A DNA stretch of 64,000 bases from Pseudomonas inefficax (GTDB lineage: Bacteria > Pseudomonadota > Gammaproteobacteria > Pseudomonadales > Pseudomonadaceae). Shown piece after piece: positions 35,224 through 43,645 of the stretch. The notes under the pieces were generated by a model. That model did not search any database and was not told where the DNA came from. It worked only from the letters and a program-made list of their open reading frames with translations. How positions within the stretch are numbered: the first letter of the stretch is position 1; each line of letters begins with the position of its first letter. The stretch is from assembly GCF_900277125.1 (NCBI RefSeq), contig NZ_OPYN01000028.1, forward strand, positions 1 through 64,000, written 5' to 3'. A program made the translations under genes and the position numbers.

Positions 35224-36332
35224 GCGGTTGCCCCCTTGGGCTTGCGCTGCTTGCCCCACCACAGGTACAGGCCACTGCCGAGCACGATGATAGTCAGCAC
35301 GTCGAGCACGGCCCAGAGGACCTGCATCGGCCGCCCGCCGTAATCGCCGAAGTGCAGCGGTTGCGACAGGCCCATGGCGTCCATGTACCAGGGACGTTCA
35401 CCGACCGCAGTAACCTCCAGCGTGCGTGCATCGATCAGCACCGGGGTGAGCAGGTGCGAGGTCAGGTGCGTGGCGCCTTTCATGAACACCGCGTAGTGGT
35501 GTTCGCTGGAGAAGCGGGTGCCGGGGAAGGCGATGAAGTCCGGGCGCATGCCGGGCGCGGCCTGTTCGGCGATGCCCAGCAGGCGGGTGGCCGGGGCGCG
35601 CTCGATGAGCGGTGGGGCATCACGGTAGGGCGCGACCATGGCGGCCAGGCTGTCATTGCGCCAGGCGGCGATGACCAGGTCGGACAGGGCGCTGATCACA
35701 CCGGTCACGCCTACCGTCAGTGCCCAGGCCAGGGTGACCACGCCGATCAGGTTGTGCAGGTCGAGCCAGCGCAGGCGGCGGGATTTGCCGTGGCGTACCG
35801 TGGCGAAGTCCAGGCGGCGCATGAATGGTGCATAGAGCACGGTGCCGGAGATGATCGCCACGACGAACAGCACGCCCATGAAGGCCAGCAGCAGCTTGCC
35901 GGGCAGGCCGGCGAACATGTCCACGTGCAGGCGCAGCATGGTCATCATGAAGCCGCCGTTGGCGGCCGGCATGGCCACGGCTTCGCCGGTGCGGGCGTCA
36001 AGCATGAAGGTGTGCGACGAATTGGGTTCGGTGCCGGCGGTGGCGGCGGTGATGGCCACCACACCGTTGGCTTCGTCCTCGTCGTAGCCAAAGTACTGCA
36101 TGACCTCGCCGGGGCGGTGCTGCTCGGCCTTGATCACCAACTGCTGCAGGTCGAGGTGTGGGGTGCCTGCCGGCATTTCTCGCAGTTCGGGCGCGTCGCC
36201 GAGCAGGTGTTCGAGTTCGTGGTGGAAGATCAGCGGCAGGCCGGTGAGCGCCAGCAACAGCAGGAACAGGGTGCATACAAGGCTGCTCCAGGTGTGGATC
36301 ACCGACCAGTGGCGGATGGTTGGGCTTTTCAT
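35220..36332 (-). CDS. PepSY-associated TM protein (putative iron-siderophore reductase)
   Basis: 370 residues from ATG 36332 (a GTG one codon earlier is equally in frame). Four membrane segments of the PepSY_TM layout: about 10-35 (HTWSSLVCTLFLLLLALTG), 140-165, 185-215 and 340-362. PepSY-like periplasmic regions lie between them, including the HTFMLDARTGEAVAMP segment. The family includes PiuB and FoxB/FegB-type inner membrane proteins that reduce or release iron from siderophores in the periplasm. It sits downstream of the TonB receptor, separated by a REP pair. Confidence 0.82.
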   Translation of the reverse strand: MKSPTIRHWSVIHTWSSLVCTLFLLLLALTGLPLIFHHELEHLLGDAPELREMPAGTPHLDLQQLVIKAEQHRPGEVMQYFGYDEDEANGVVAITAATAGTEPNSSHTFMLDARTGEAVAMPAANGGFMMTMLRLHVDMFAGLPGKLLLAFMGVLFVVAIISGTVLYAPFMRRLDFATVRHGKSRRLRWLDLHNLIGVVTLAWALTVGVTGVISALSDLVIAAWRNDSLAAMVAPYRDAPPLIERAPATRLLGIAEQAAPGMRPDFIAFPGTRFSSEHHYAVFMKGATHLTSHLLTPVLIDARTLEVTAVGERPWYMDAMGLSQPLHFGDYGGRPMQVLWAVLDVLTIIVLGSGLYLWWGKQRKPKGATA

Positions 36333-36360
36333 CACGGTACCGATTTTTGCCTGTTGGAAG

Positions 36361-36450
36361 CTGGGGCTGCTGCGCAGCCCTTTCGCGACACAAGGCCGCT
36401 CCTACAGGGACCGCGCTGGCCGTTGTAGGAGCAGCCTTGTGCTGCGAATG
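36361..36450. repeat. REP pair (second family, one copy diverged)
   Basis: Left copy GGGGCTGCTGCGCAGCCC with CGCGACACAAGGCCGCTCCT; right copy altered to GTAGGAGCAGCCTTGTGCTG, which keeps its own stem. It lies between the TonB receptor and the PepSY gene. Confidence 0.85.
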
Positions 36451-36461
36451 GTCCGGCTTAC

Positions 36462-38867
36462 TCAGAACTTGTAATTGACACTGGCCACCACGTTGCGCTC
36501 GTCGCCGTAGTAGCACCAGTAACCGTCACAGTTGGCCAGGTAGTCCTTGTTGAACAGGTTCTTCGCCTCCACTGCTACCGTCAGGCCTTTCATGCTGTTG
36601 TCCAAGCGGCCGAGGTCGTAGTGCACCGAAGCGTCGTACACCGTGTACGAACCCACATGGGCCAGTTCGGTGTTGGCGGTGTTGCCGTAGGTGTCACCCA
36701 CATAGCGCACACCACCACCGATGCCGAAGCCGTCCAGTGGCCCGCTGTGCCAGGTGTAGTCGGCCCACAGGGTTGCCTGGTTGCGCGGGATCAGCGCCAT
36801 GCGGTTGCCTTTGTCGTCACCCTTCAGGATCTCGGTGTCGGTATAGGTGTATGACGCGATGGCCTTGAGGTTCTCGGTAACCTGAGTGGAGGCTTCCAGT
36901 TCGACGCCGCGAACCTGCAGTTCACCCACCTGGCGGGTGATGCTGCCTTCCGTGACGCTGACGTTCTGCTGCTTCAGGTCGTACACCGCTGCAGTGAGCA
37001 GGGTGTCAGTCCCGACGGGCTGGTATTTCACACCCACTTCATACTGACGGCCTTCGGTTGGCTCGAACGATTCCGTGGAGTTGACGTTGGCACCACTGGC
37101 CGGCTGGAACGACTCGGTGTACGAGAAGTACGGCGTGATGCCGTTGTCGAAAACGTAACTCAGGCCGACGTTGCCGCTGAAGGCTTTGTCGCGCTGGGTA
37201 TTGGTTGCGTCGGCGCTGTTGTGGAACACAGTGCCGGTGTGAATCCAGTCTTCACGACCACCCAAGGTCAGGCGCCAGTTGTCGAGTGACATCTGGTCCT
37301 GGACGTAGGCACCTGTCTGGTGGGTTTTCTGCTGGAAGTCCTGCATGGCAAAGTAGGTGACGTTCGACAGGTCGGCGCCATATACCGGGCGGTTGACATT
37401 GATCGGAGGCACGCCCATGCCATACAGCCATTGATAATTGGTATTCGAACGCTGATGGTCCAGGCCCAGCAGCACGGTGTGGCTGATGTCGCCGGTCTGG
37501 AAGTCGGCCTGGAAGTTGTTGTCGACGGCGAACTGGCTGATGTCTTCGTTGACGATACCCGACTCGCGATTGACGTTGCCATCGGCATCGATGCTGTTGA
37601 TGGTGGCTACCTGCACGGCCTGGAACGACAAATCGCTCTTGGTGTAGCGCAGGTTCTGGCGGAACTGCCAGGTGTCGTTGAGTCGGTGCTCGAAGGCATA
37701 TCCCAACGCGTAGTAGCTGCGGTCGTAGAAGTCCCAGTCCGGTTCGCCAAGGTTCTTGTGGTGGGAAATCTTGCCGGTCGGGCCGTCCAGTTTGGTTCCT
37801 TGCAGTGGCAGGAACTGACCAGTGATACCGGTATCGTCCCGGGTGTACTGGGAGATGAAGGTCAGCTTGGTATCTTCATCGATATTCCAGGTCAGGCTGG
37901 GTGCGATGTTGTAGCGCTTGTCCGGGATATGGTCGACGGGTGAGTTGCTGTCACGCACCACACCACTCACACGGTATAGAAACCTGCCTTCGTCGTCGAT
38001 CTTGCCGGTGCTGTCGAAGTTGATCTGCTTGTGTTCGTTGCTACCCACCTGGGCTTCGATCTGATGCGCACTCTCAAGTTGCGGACGGCGGCTGACCATG
38101 TCGAGCATGCCGCCCGGTGGTGTCTGGCCATACACCGACGACGCCGGCCCGCGCAGTACGGTAATGCGTTCGAGGTTCCACGGCTCGACCTTGGGATTGG
38201 CGAACGAGCCCTTGGGCAGCGGCAGCCCGTCAAGGAACTGGGTCGGGTCGAAACCACGCACACGCAGCCAGTCGGCGCGCGAGTCCGAACCGTAACCGCT
38301 ACTTTGCACGCCAGCGGTGTAGCGCAGGGCGTCATTGAGGTTGAGTACCTGGCGATCGTCCAGTTGCTGGCGGGTGATGACAGTCATCGAGCGTGGGGTC
38401 TCGACGATTGGTGTGTCGGTCTTGGTACCCGCGGCAGTGCGCGTGGCCACGTAGCCGCTGGAGGCACCCCAGGCGCTTTCATAGTTTGAAGTCGCATTGA
38501 TCGCAGTCTCCGGTAACGCCAGTGTCCCTTCCGGCGTAGCCACCAGGCTGTAGCTGCCCACGCTGCTTTGCTGCAGCTGCAGGCCGGTGCCGCGTAGGGC
38601 AGCCTGCAGGGCACCAAGGCCATCGTACTGCCCACTCACCGGGGCCGAGGTACGACCGCTGACCAGTGCCGGGTCGATGGCCAGGGTAATGCCGGCCTGG
38701 CTGGCGATCTGGTTGAGGGTTGTGGCCAGCGGGGCGCTGGGCAGGTCGTAGGCACGCTGAGCGGATTGCTCGGCGGCGAACAGGGCAGGGCTGGCCAATG
38801 GTGCGGCCACGGCGATGGCCAGGGCCATCAGGCTGGGGCGCAGGATACGATCAACAGCACGGGACAT
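36462..38867 (-). CDS. TonB-dependent siderophore receptor with signalling domain
   Basis: 801 residues from ATG 38867 (MSRAVDRILRPS) with GAGGAG upstream; the open frame to 39044 is translated REP. Order: signal peptide ending SPALFA; secretin/TonB short N-terminal (STN) domain about 38-90 (YDLPSAPLATTLNQIASQAGITLAID), which relays ligand binding to FecR; plug domain about 130-250 (TPRSMTVITRQQLDDRQ, LRVRGFD, PGGMLDMVSRRP); 22-strand barrel ending NVVASVNYKF. The paired Cys near the end (ANCDGYWCYYGDERNVV) resembles hydroxamate (ferrichrome/ferrioxamine) receptors; the ligand is not proven. It partners with the FecR and sigma genes upstream. Confidence 0.9.
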   Translation of the reverse strand: MSRAVDRILRPSLMALAIAVAAPLASPALFAAEQSAQRAYDLPSAPLATTLNQIASQAGITLAIDPALVSGRTSAPVSGQYDGLGALQAALRGTGLQLQQSSVGSYSLVATPEGTLALPETAINATSNYESAWGASSGYVATRTAAGTKTDTPIVETPRSMTVITRQQLDDRQVLNLNDALRYTAGVQSSGYGSDSRADWLRVRGFDPTQFLDGLPLPKGSFANPKVEPWNLERITVLRGPASSVYGQTPPGGMLDMVSRRPQLESAHQIEAQVGSNEHKQINFDSTGKIDDEGRFLYRVSGVVRDSNSPVDHIPDKRYNIAPSLTWNIDEDTKLTFISQYTRDDTGITGQFLPLQGTKLDGPTGKISHHKNLGEPDWDFYDRSYYALGYAFEHRLNDTWQFRQNLRYTKSDLSFQAVQVATINSIDADGNVNRESGIVNEDISQFAVDNNFQADFQTGDISHTVLLGLDHQRSNTNYQWLYGMGVPPINVNRPVYGADLSNVTYFAMQDFQQKTHQTGAYVQDQMSLDNWRLTLGGREDWIHTGTVFHNSADATNTQRDKAFSGNVGLSYVFDNGITPYFSYTESFQPASGANVNSTESFEPTEGRQYEVGVKYQPVGTDTLLTAAVYDLKQQNVSVTEGSITRQVGELQVRGVELEASTQVTENLKAIASYTYTDTEILKGDDKGNRMALIPRNQATLWADYTWHSGPLDGFGIGGGVRYVGDTYGNTANTELAHVGSYTVYDASVHYDLGRLDNSMKGLTVAVEAKNLFNKDYLANCDGYWCYYGDERNVVASVNYKF

Positions 38868-38944
38868 GCAGCGGCTCCTCGACGGATAAGTGCTTTCTGC
38901 TTCCTTGCCGAGCGAGATTTGAAAAGTGACAGGGCGAATCTGAA

Positions 38945-38969
38945 AAAAATTGAGAATTATTTGAGGTTG
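38945..38969 (-). promoter_or_regulatory. Fur-box-like site before the TonB receptor
   Basis: The minus-strand sequence CTCAAATAATTCTCAATT (plus strand AATTGAGAATTATTTGAG) closely resembles classical Fur boxes (AAATGAGAATTATTTGC type). It lies about 80-100 bases before the receptor ATG, in the position of its promoter. Confidence 0.6.
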
Positions 38970-38981
38970 GTTTCTGCTTGT

Positions 38982-39078
38982 GCCGGCCCTTTCGCGGGTA
39001 AACCCGCTCCCACAGGGGGCGCGGGGCCTTTGAGGCTGGTGCAATCCTGTGGGAGCGGGTTTACCCGCGAAGAGGCCG
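38982..39078. repeat. REP pair (inverted)
   Basis: GCGGGTAAACCCGC and GCGGGTTTACCCGC copies between the fecR-like gene and the receptor gene, leaving the Fur-like site on the receptor side. Confidence 0.9.
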
Positions 39079-39086
39079 GTGCAGGC

Positions 39087-40043
39087 CTACTTGGGACCGA
39101 CGGTCACCCACCACTGGGTATGCCGCTCGATCTTCACCGGCAGTGCCGGCACCAGCGACGACAGCGCCAGGTCGGTGTCGGTCAGCGGGAAGCTGCCGGT
39201 CACCCGTAGGTCGGCGACCTTGTCGTCTACCCCGAGGTAACCGCTGCGGTACTGGCCAAGCGCGGCCAGCAGGTCGGCCAGGCGCACGTTGTCCACCACC
39301 AGCATGCCGCGGGTCCAGGCGTCGGCTCCGGCTGGCACCGTGCCGACCCGGCCAAGGCCGTTGGCGTTCATCAGCACCTGCTGGCCTTCGCGCAGCACCT
39401 GTTCGTCGCCGCTGTTCAGCGGCATGGCGGCGACCGAGGCTTGCAGCACTTCCAGGCGCGTGCCGTCATCCTCGCGGCGCACCAGGAAGCGCGTGCCCAG
39501 TGGGCGCAGGCGGCCATCGTCGGTGCGCACCAGCAGCGGACGCGGGTCCTGATGGCCGGTTTCGACCGAGATCTCGCCCTGGTGCAGCACGATCACCCGT
39601 TGCTCGCCGGCGTAGTCGATGTCCACGGCAGTGTGGCTGTTCAGGCTCAGCAAGGTGCCGTCTTCCAGGCGCAGGGTGCGCAGTTCGCCGGTGGCGGTGC
39701 GCTGGTCGGCCAGCCAGTAGCTCGGTGCCAGCGATGGCGCGCCGACCCAGGCCAGCAGCGAGCCCAGAAGAAACATGCCGGCCAGCCCGCCGCCTACCTT
39801 GCCGATACGTCGGCGCAGGCCGGCGCGCGATTGCAGCAGGGCCTGGCGTGCCGGGCCGGCAGCGGCGTTCACGCGCTGGTCCATGGCGCCGAGTTGGCGC
39901 CAGGCGCGGGCGTGCTCCTCGCTGGCGGCATGCCAGCGCATGAACTCGCTGCGCTCGTCAGGTGTGCCGCTGCCATTGTCGAGGCTGAGTTTCCAGGCAA
40001 TGGCGGCTTCCAGCACCCGGGACGAAACCGGTGCACTGCTCAC
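39087..40043 (-). CDS. FecR-family anti-sigma/sigma regulator
   Basis: 318 residues from GTG 40043, which overlaps the sigma factor stop (GTGA). The cytoplasmic N-terminal domain (about 1-80, with ERSEFMRWHAASEEHARAWRQL) binds the sigma factor; one membrane segment (about 88-106, GGLAGMFLLGSLLAWVGA); then the periplasmic FecR domain (RTLRLEDGTLLSLNSHTAVDIDY, GTRFLVRREDDGTRLEVLQASV) and a C-terminal STN-like region (LADLLAALGQYRSGYLGVDDKVADLRVTGSF) contacting the receptor. It transmits siderophore binding from the TonB receptor to the sigma factor. Confidence 0.93.
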   Translation of the reverse strand: MSSAPVSSRVLEAAIAWKLSLDNGSGTPDERSEFMRWHAASEEHARAWRQLGAMDQRVNAAAGPARQALLQSRAGLRRRIGKVGGGLAGMFLLGSLLAWVGAPSLAPSYWLADQRTATGELRTLRLEDGTLLSLNSHTAVDIDYAGEQRVIVLHQGEISVETGHQDPRPLLVRTDDGRLRPLGTRFLVRREDDGTRLEVLQASVAAMPLNSGDEQVLREGQQVLMNANGLGRVGTVPAGADAWTRGMLVVDNVRLADLLAALGQYRSGYLGVDDKVADLRVTGSFPLTDTDLALSSLVPALPVKIERHTQWWVTVGPK

Positions 40044-40558
40044 GTCGGCTCCCCGTAAAGGGCCACGTAGCACTGGCGCATGCCCTGGGCGATGTACTGG
40101 CGCACCCGCGACACCGAAACCCCCATGCGCTCGGCGATCTCGGCATGGCTCATGCCGTCCAGGCGATTATGCAGGAATGCCGCGCGGGCCTTGCTCGACA
40201 GCTTGCCAAGCAGGCGGTCGATGGCCTTGAGGTCCTCGAGAATCAGGTGCTGCACTTCCGGGGAAGGTTGTTCGGCTTCCGGCATCAGGGCCAGTTCGGC
40301 CAGGTAGGCCTGTTCCAGCGCGGCGCGGCGGAAGTGGTCGAACATCAGGCCCTTGGCCACGGCGGCCAGGAATGCGCGGGGTTCGCGGGGCGCGTCCAGT
40401 TGCGCACGGCCGAGCAGGCGCACGAAGGTGTCCTGGCTCAGGTCTTCGGCACGTTGGCGGCAGGCCATGCTGCGTTGCAGCCAGGCGAGCAGCCAGCCGC
40501 GGTGGTCGCGGTACAGCGCACCGACCAGATCGGCGTGTGGGCTCTGTGCAGAAGACAA
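40040..40558 (-). CDS. ECF sigma factor, FecI-like
   Basis: 172 residues. No ATG or GTG gives a full-length protein, so TTG 40558 (MSSAQSPHAD) with a GGGGG stretch upstream is the most likely start. Sigma region 2 includes RAEDLSQDTFVRLL, and region 4 has LDGMSHAEIAERMGVSVSRVRQYIAQGM, both typical of iron-starvation sigma factors. It should direct transcription of the adjacent receptor gene when the FecR protein is activated. A Fur-like site lies upstream. Confidence 0.92.
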   Translation of the reverse strand: MSSAQSPHADLVGALYRDHRGWLLAWLQRSMACRQRAEDLSQDTFVRLLGRAQLDAPREPRAFLAAVAKGLMFDHFRRAALEQAYLAELALMPEAEQPSPEVQHLILEDLKAIDRLLGKLSSKARAAFLHNRLDGMSHAEIAERMGVSVSRVRQYIAQGMRQCYVALYGEPT

Positions 40559-40581
40559 GCAGCGTCCCCCCGGAACGAATG

Positions 40582-40606
40582 CATTAACTAACGATAATTA
40601 TTCGCG
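40582..40606 (-). promoter_or_regulatory. possible Fur box before the ECF sigma gene
   Basis: Plus strand TTAACTAACGATAATTATTC contains GATAATTATT, matching part of the GATAAT-based Fur repeat; position 24-48 bases before the TTG start fits iron repression of the sigma gene. The match is partial. Confidence 0.45.
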
Positions 40607-40683
40607 ATTGTTGCAGAGGGGAGGGGGTGGGTGCAATGGACGCTTATCGGATGGCCATCATGGAAGGTGCATCACTTGTACAA

Positions 40684-40777
40684 GCCTCTTCGCGGGTAAA
40701 CCCGCTCCCACAGGTACGGCGCAGGCCTTGAGTATTGCACAGTACCTGTGGGAGCGGGTTCACCCGCGAAGAGGCCT
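40684..40777. repeat. REP pair (inverted)
   Basis: GCGGGTAAACCCGC and GCGGGTTCACCCGC copies between the sigma gene promoter and the 3' end of the exonuclease gene. Confidence 0.9.
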
Positions 40778-40794
40778 GCAAGGTCAATGCAAGG

Positions 40795-41505
40795 CTACAG
40801 GCCGTGGCTCTGCACCTTGCGCCGCCGCCAGCCGCGCAACCGCTGCTCCAGCTGCAGCGGGCTGTCCAGCTGCTGGCGCCGGGCCTGGCTGAACAGGATC
40901 AGCGCCAGTTCGGCGGTCACCAGGGCATCGGCGCTGGCATGATGGCGCTCCTCCACCTGCAGGCCAAACCGCGCCACCCAGTCATCCAGCCCGGCTTCGC
41001 GCAGCACTGTGTCGGGGTTAAGCATCGGCGCCAGCTCGGCAACATCCAGGAAGTGCGACTGCAAGCGGTGGCCCAGGCTTTCCTTCAGCGCGCGGGCCAG
41101 CATGCGCTGGTCGAACGGCGCATGGAATGCCAGCACCGGGCTATTGCCAATGAAGTCGAGCAGATCGAGCAAGGCCTCGGCCGGGTCGCAACCGGCAGCC
41201 AGGGCACTCGGGCCCAGGCCGTGGATCAGCACGCTGGCGTTGGTCTTCTGCAAAGGCCGGTGCAGGGTGCGTTCGAACTGCTGGGCAAAATCGATGGCGC
41301 CATCTTCGATGGCCACGGCGCCAACCGACAGTACCTGGTCACGGTTGGGGTTCAGGCCACTGGTCTCCAGGTCCAGCACTACCCAGCGCTGCTCGCGCAG
41401 GGTACACACCCCCAATGGCGCGGCCTTGGGCAGCCGGGCCAGGCGCTGGCGCATGGCATGGTCCAGTTCGGGCGCACTGGGGCGCAGCCAGGCGAACAGG
41501 CTCAT
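40795..41505 (-). CDS. DnaQ-type 3'-5' exonuclease
   Basis: 236 residues, DEDDh family. ExoI motif DLETSG with D45 and E47, ExoII in FHAPFDQRML with its Asp, and ExoIII HHASADALVTAE with the His and Asp. It resembles the epsilon subunit of DNA polymerase III but occurs as a stand-alone enzyme; the substrate may be DNA or RNA. ATGA overlap with the cNMP/CBS gene upstream, a pairing that is conserved in many proteobacteria, suggests a functional link. It is not dnaQ itself. Confidence 0.88.
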   Translation of the reverse strand: MSLFAWLRPSAPELDHAMRQRLARLPKAAPLGVCTLREQRWVVLDLETSGLNPNRDQVLSVGAVAIEDGAIDFAQQFERTLHRPLQKTNASVLIHGLGPSALAAGCDPAEALLDLLDFIGNSPVLAFHAPFDQRMLARALKESLGHRLQSHFLDVAELAPMLNPDTVLREAGLDDWVARFGLQVEERHHASADALVTAELALILFSQARRQQLDSPLQLEQRLRGWRRRKVQSHGL

Positions 41506-43439
41506 AGCTGGTACCGCAAGGCCAGGCTGCTTTGCAGGCGCTGGGCCTGGCGCAGGGACTCGCGCAGGATGCGCCGGTCCAGGTGGTTGAGGCTGTCCGG
41601 GTCCAGGCGGTTGGAATACGGCAGGTTGTCGCGGGTCTGGCGCTGGTGCTGCTGCATGCGGGTTTGCTGGATGAAGTGGTAGGCCTCTTCATATGCTGCG
41701 CCGTCCAGTGCCTCGATCACGCCCTTGGCCACCAGCTGACGTAGACGTTCCAGGGTATTGCAGGCGCCGATGCCGTTGGCCAGGGCCAGCAGCCGGGCAC
41801 CATCGACGAAGGGCGTTAGGCCCTGGACCTTGAGGTCGAGGGTAGCGGCCTTGTCGTTGCCCTGGCGGGTCAGCACGAACTCGCGCAGGCGGCCCACCGG
41901 CGGGCGCTGGCGCAGGGCGTTGTCAGCCATCATGCGCTGGAAGATGCGGTTGTCGGCCACCTGGTCCAGCAGGCCCTGGCGCAGCTGCTCGCAGCCTTGC
42001 TCGTCGCCCCACACCACGCGCAGGTCGAAATAGATGCTTGAGCCCAGCAGGTTCTCCGGGCTGGCCTCGCGGACAAAACCGGCAAAACGCCGCGCCCACT
42101 CACTGCGCGACAGGCACAGCTCGGGGTTGCCGGCCATGACGTTGCCCTTGCACAGGGTGAAGCCGCACTGGGCCAGGCACTGGTTGATGTATTGCGCCAG
42201 CGGCAGCAGGCGCGCGCGGATGGCGTCGGCCTCGGCGCTGTCGGCGGCTTCGAAGAGGATGCCGTTGTCCTGGTCGGTATGCAGGGTTTGTTCACGTCGC
42301 CCTTCGCTGCCAAAGCACAGCCAGCTGAACGGCACGCCCGGGTCACCGCGCTCGGCCAGTGCCAGCTCGATCACCCGGCACACGGTGTGGTCGTTGAGCA
42401 GGGTGATGATCTGGGTGATTTGCGTGGAGGACGCGCCATGGGCCAGCATGCGCTCGACCAACTGGCTGATTTCGCCACGCAGCGAGACCAGGGTATCCAG
42501 GCGCGGCGCGTGGCGGATGGTGCGCGCCAGGTGCACCAGGTCGACCCGTTGCAGGGAGAACAGGTCGCGCTCCGAAACCACACCGCACAGGCGCCGGTTT
42601 TCTACCAGGCAGACATGGGCGATATGCCGTTCGGTCATGGCCATGGCTGCGTCGAAGGCGCTGGCCTGGGGGCTGAGGTAGAACGGCTGGGCGGTCATGT
42701 GACGCGCGATGGGCGCACCCAGGTCGGCATCGGCCGCAGCCACCACCTGGCGCAGGTCGCGCAGGGTGAAGATACCGGTGGGGTAGCGCTGCGGGTCGAC
42801 CACCACGATGCTGCCGACCTGCTGCTCATGCATCAGCCGCACGGCGTCGCGCAGGGGCGTTTCGGGGTTGCATACCACCGGGTGGCGCATGGCCAGTTCA
42901 CCCAGTGGCGTGTTCAGCGAATACTGGGTGCCGAGGGTTTCCACCGCGCGCTGGCGTACCTGCTGGTTGACTTGGTCGAGCAGGCTGCTGACCCCGCGCA
43001 GGGCAAAATCCCGAAATACTTCGGACATCGAGAACACGCGGATGAACGCGGCCTTGTTCAACTGCAGGCAGAAGGTGTCCTCACCCGCCAGGTGCTCGGT
43101 ACGGGTCGCTCGCTCGCCGAGCAGGGCGGCCAGCGGGAAGCATTCGCCGCTGGTGATTTCGAAGGTGGTCTCCACACCGGGCTTGACCAGGTGCTGGCGC
43201 TCACCCACCACGCGGCCCTGCTTGACGACGTAGAAGTGCTCGACCGGCCCGTCGGCAGGTTTGACGATGCTTTCGCCGCTGGCATAGAAGCGCAGCTGGC
43301 ACTGTTCGACCAGGTAGGCCAGGTGGCTGTGTTCCATCTGGTTGAATGGCGGAAAGCGCTGCAGGAACTGCAGGGTACCCTGGATGTTCTGCAGCACTGC
43401 CGTCCTGCCCGCCTGGCTGTAGGCGTCCTTTTTGCTCAT
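41502..43439 (-). CDS. cNMP-binding/CBS/DUF294 nucleotidyltransferase protein
   Basis: 645 residues from ATG 43439 (MSKKDAYSQ); the frame upstream to 43514 adds an unlikely 25 residues. Domains: cyclic-nucleotide-binding fold (about 15-130, FPPFNQMEHSHLAYLVEQCQ); two CBS motifs (about 150-275, MRHPVVCNPETPLRDAVRLM and MTAQPFYLSPQASAFDAAMAM); DUF294 nucleotidyltransferase with GSEGRREQTLHTDQDNGILFE (about 390-410), whose acidic pair is intact; and the C-terminal DUF294_C helical domain. A signal-responsive nucleotidyltransferase acting on a protein is plausible by analogy with GlnD/GlnE. Its target is unknown. Confidence 0.88.
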   Translation of the reverse strand: MSKKDAYSQAGRTAVLQNIQGTLQFLQRFPPFNQMEHSHLAYLVEQCQLRFYASGESIVKPADGPVEHFYVVKQGRVVGERQHLVKPGVETTFEITSGECFPLAALLGERATRTEHLAGEDTFCLQLNKAAFIRVFSMSEVFRDFALRGVSSLLDQVNQQVRQRAVETLGTQYSLNTPLGELAMRHPVVCNPETPLRDAVRLMHEQQVGSIVVVDPQRYPTGIFTLRDLRQVVAAADADLGAPIARHMTAQPFYLSPQASAFDAAMAMTERHIAHVCLVENRRLCGVVSERDLFSLQRVDLVHLARTIRHAPRLDTLVSLRGEISQLVERMLAHGASSTQITQIITLLNDHTVCRVIELALAERGDPGVPFSWLCFGSEGRREQTLHTDQDNGILFEAADSAEADAIRARLLPLAQYINQCLAQCGFTLCKGNVMAGNPELCLSRSEWARRFAGFVREASPENLLGSSIYFDLRVVWGDEQGCEQLRQGLLDQVADNRIFQRMMADNALRQRPPVGRLREFVLTRQGNDKAATLDLKVQGLTPFVDGARLLALANGIGACNTLERLRQLVAKGVIEALDGAAYEEAYHFIQQTRMQQHQRQTRDNLPYSNRLDPDSLNHLDRRILRESLRQAQRLQSSLALRYQL

Positions 43440-43645
43440 GAAACTGACCGTATCGCTATGCCGAACTATATATCTATATATATAGGTGCCGACCATGTTG
43501 TTCTCTGCCTCCATGGTCGGCTTGCGGCGGGGTGGTGCCCATTGGACGTAAGTCTATGAGCGCCCCTGTCAAAGACCCGACGAAAGGCCAGCCGGGTTAC
43601 GCAAGTTCTGCGGTCCTAATGCTGAAGCGGAATTTTTTTGACGAG
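43440..43645. other. divergent intergenic region with TA-repeat tract
   Basis: 206 bases between the cNMP/CBS gene and the receiver gene, with an alternating tract ACTATATATCTATATATATAG at 43464-43484. The tract would be easily melted and could serve divergent promoters. Confidence 0.4.
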
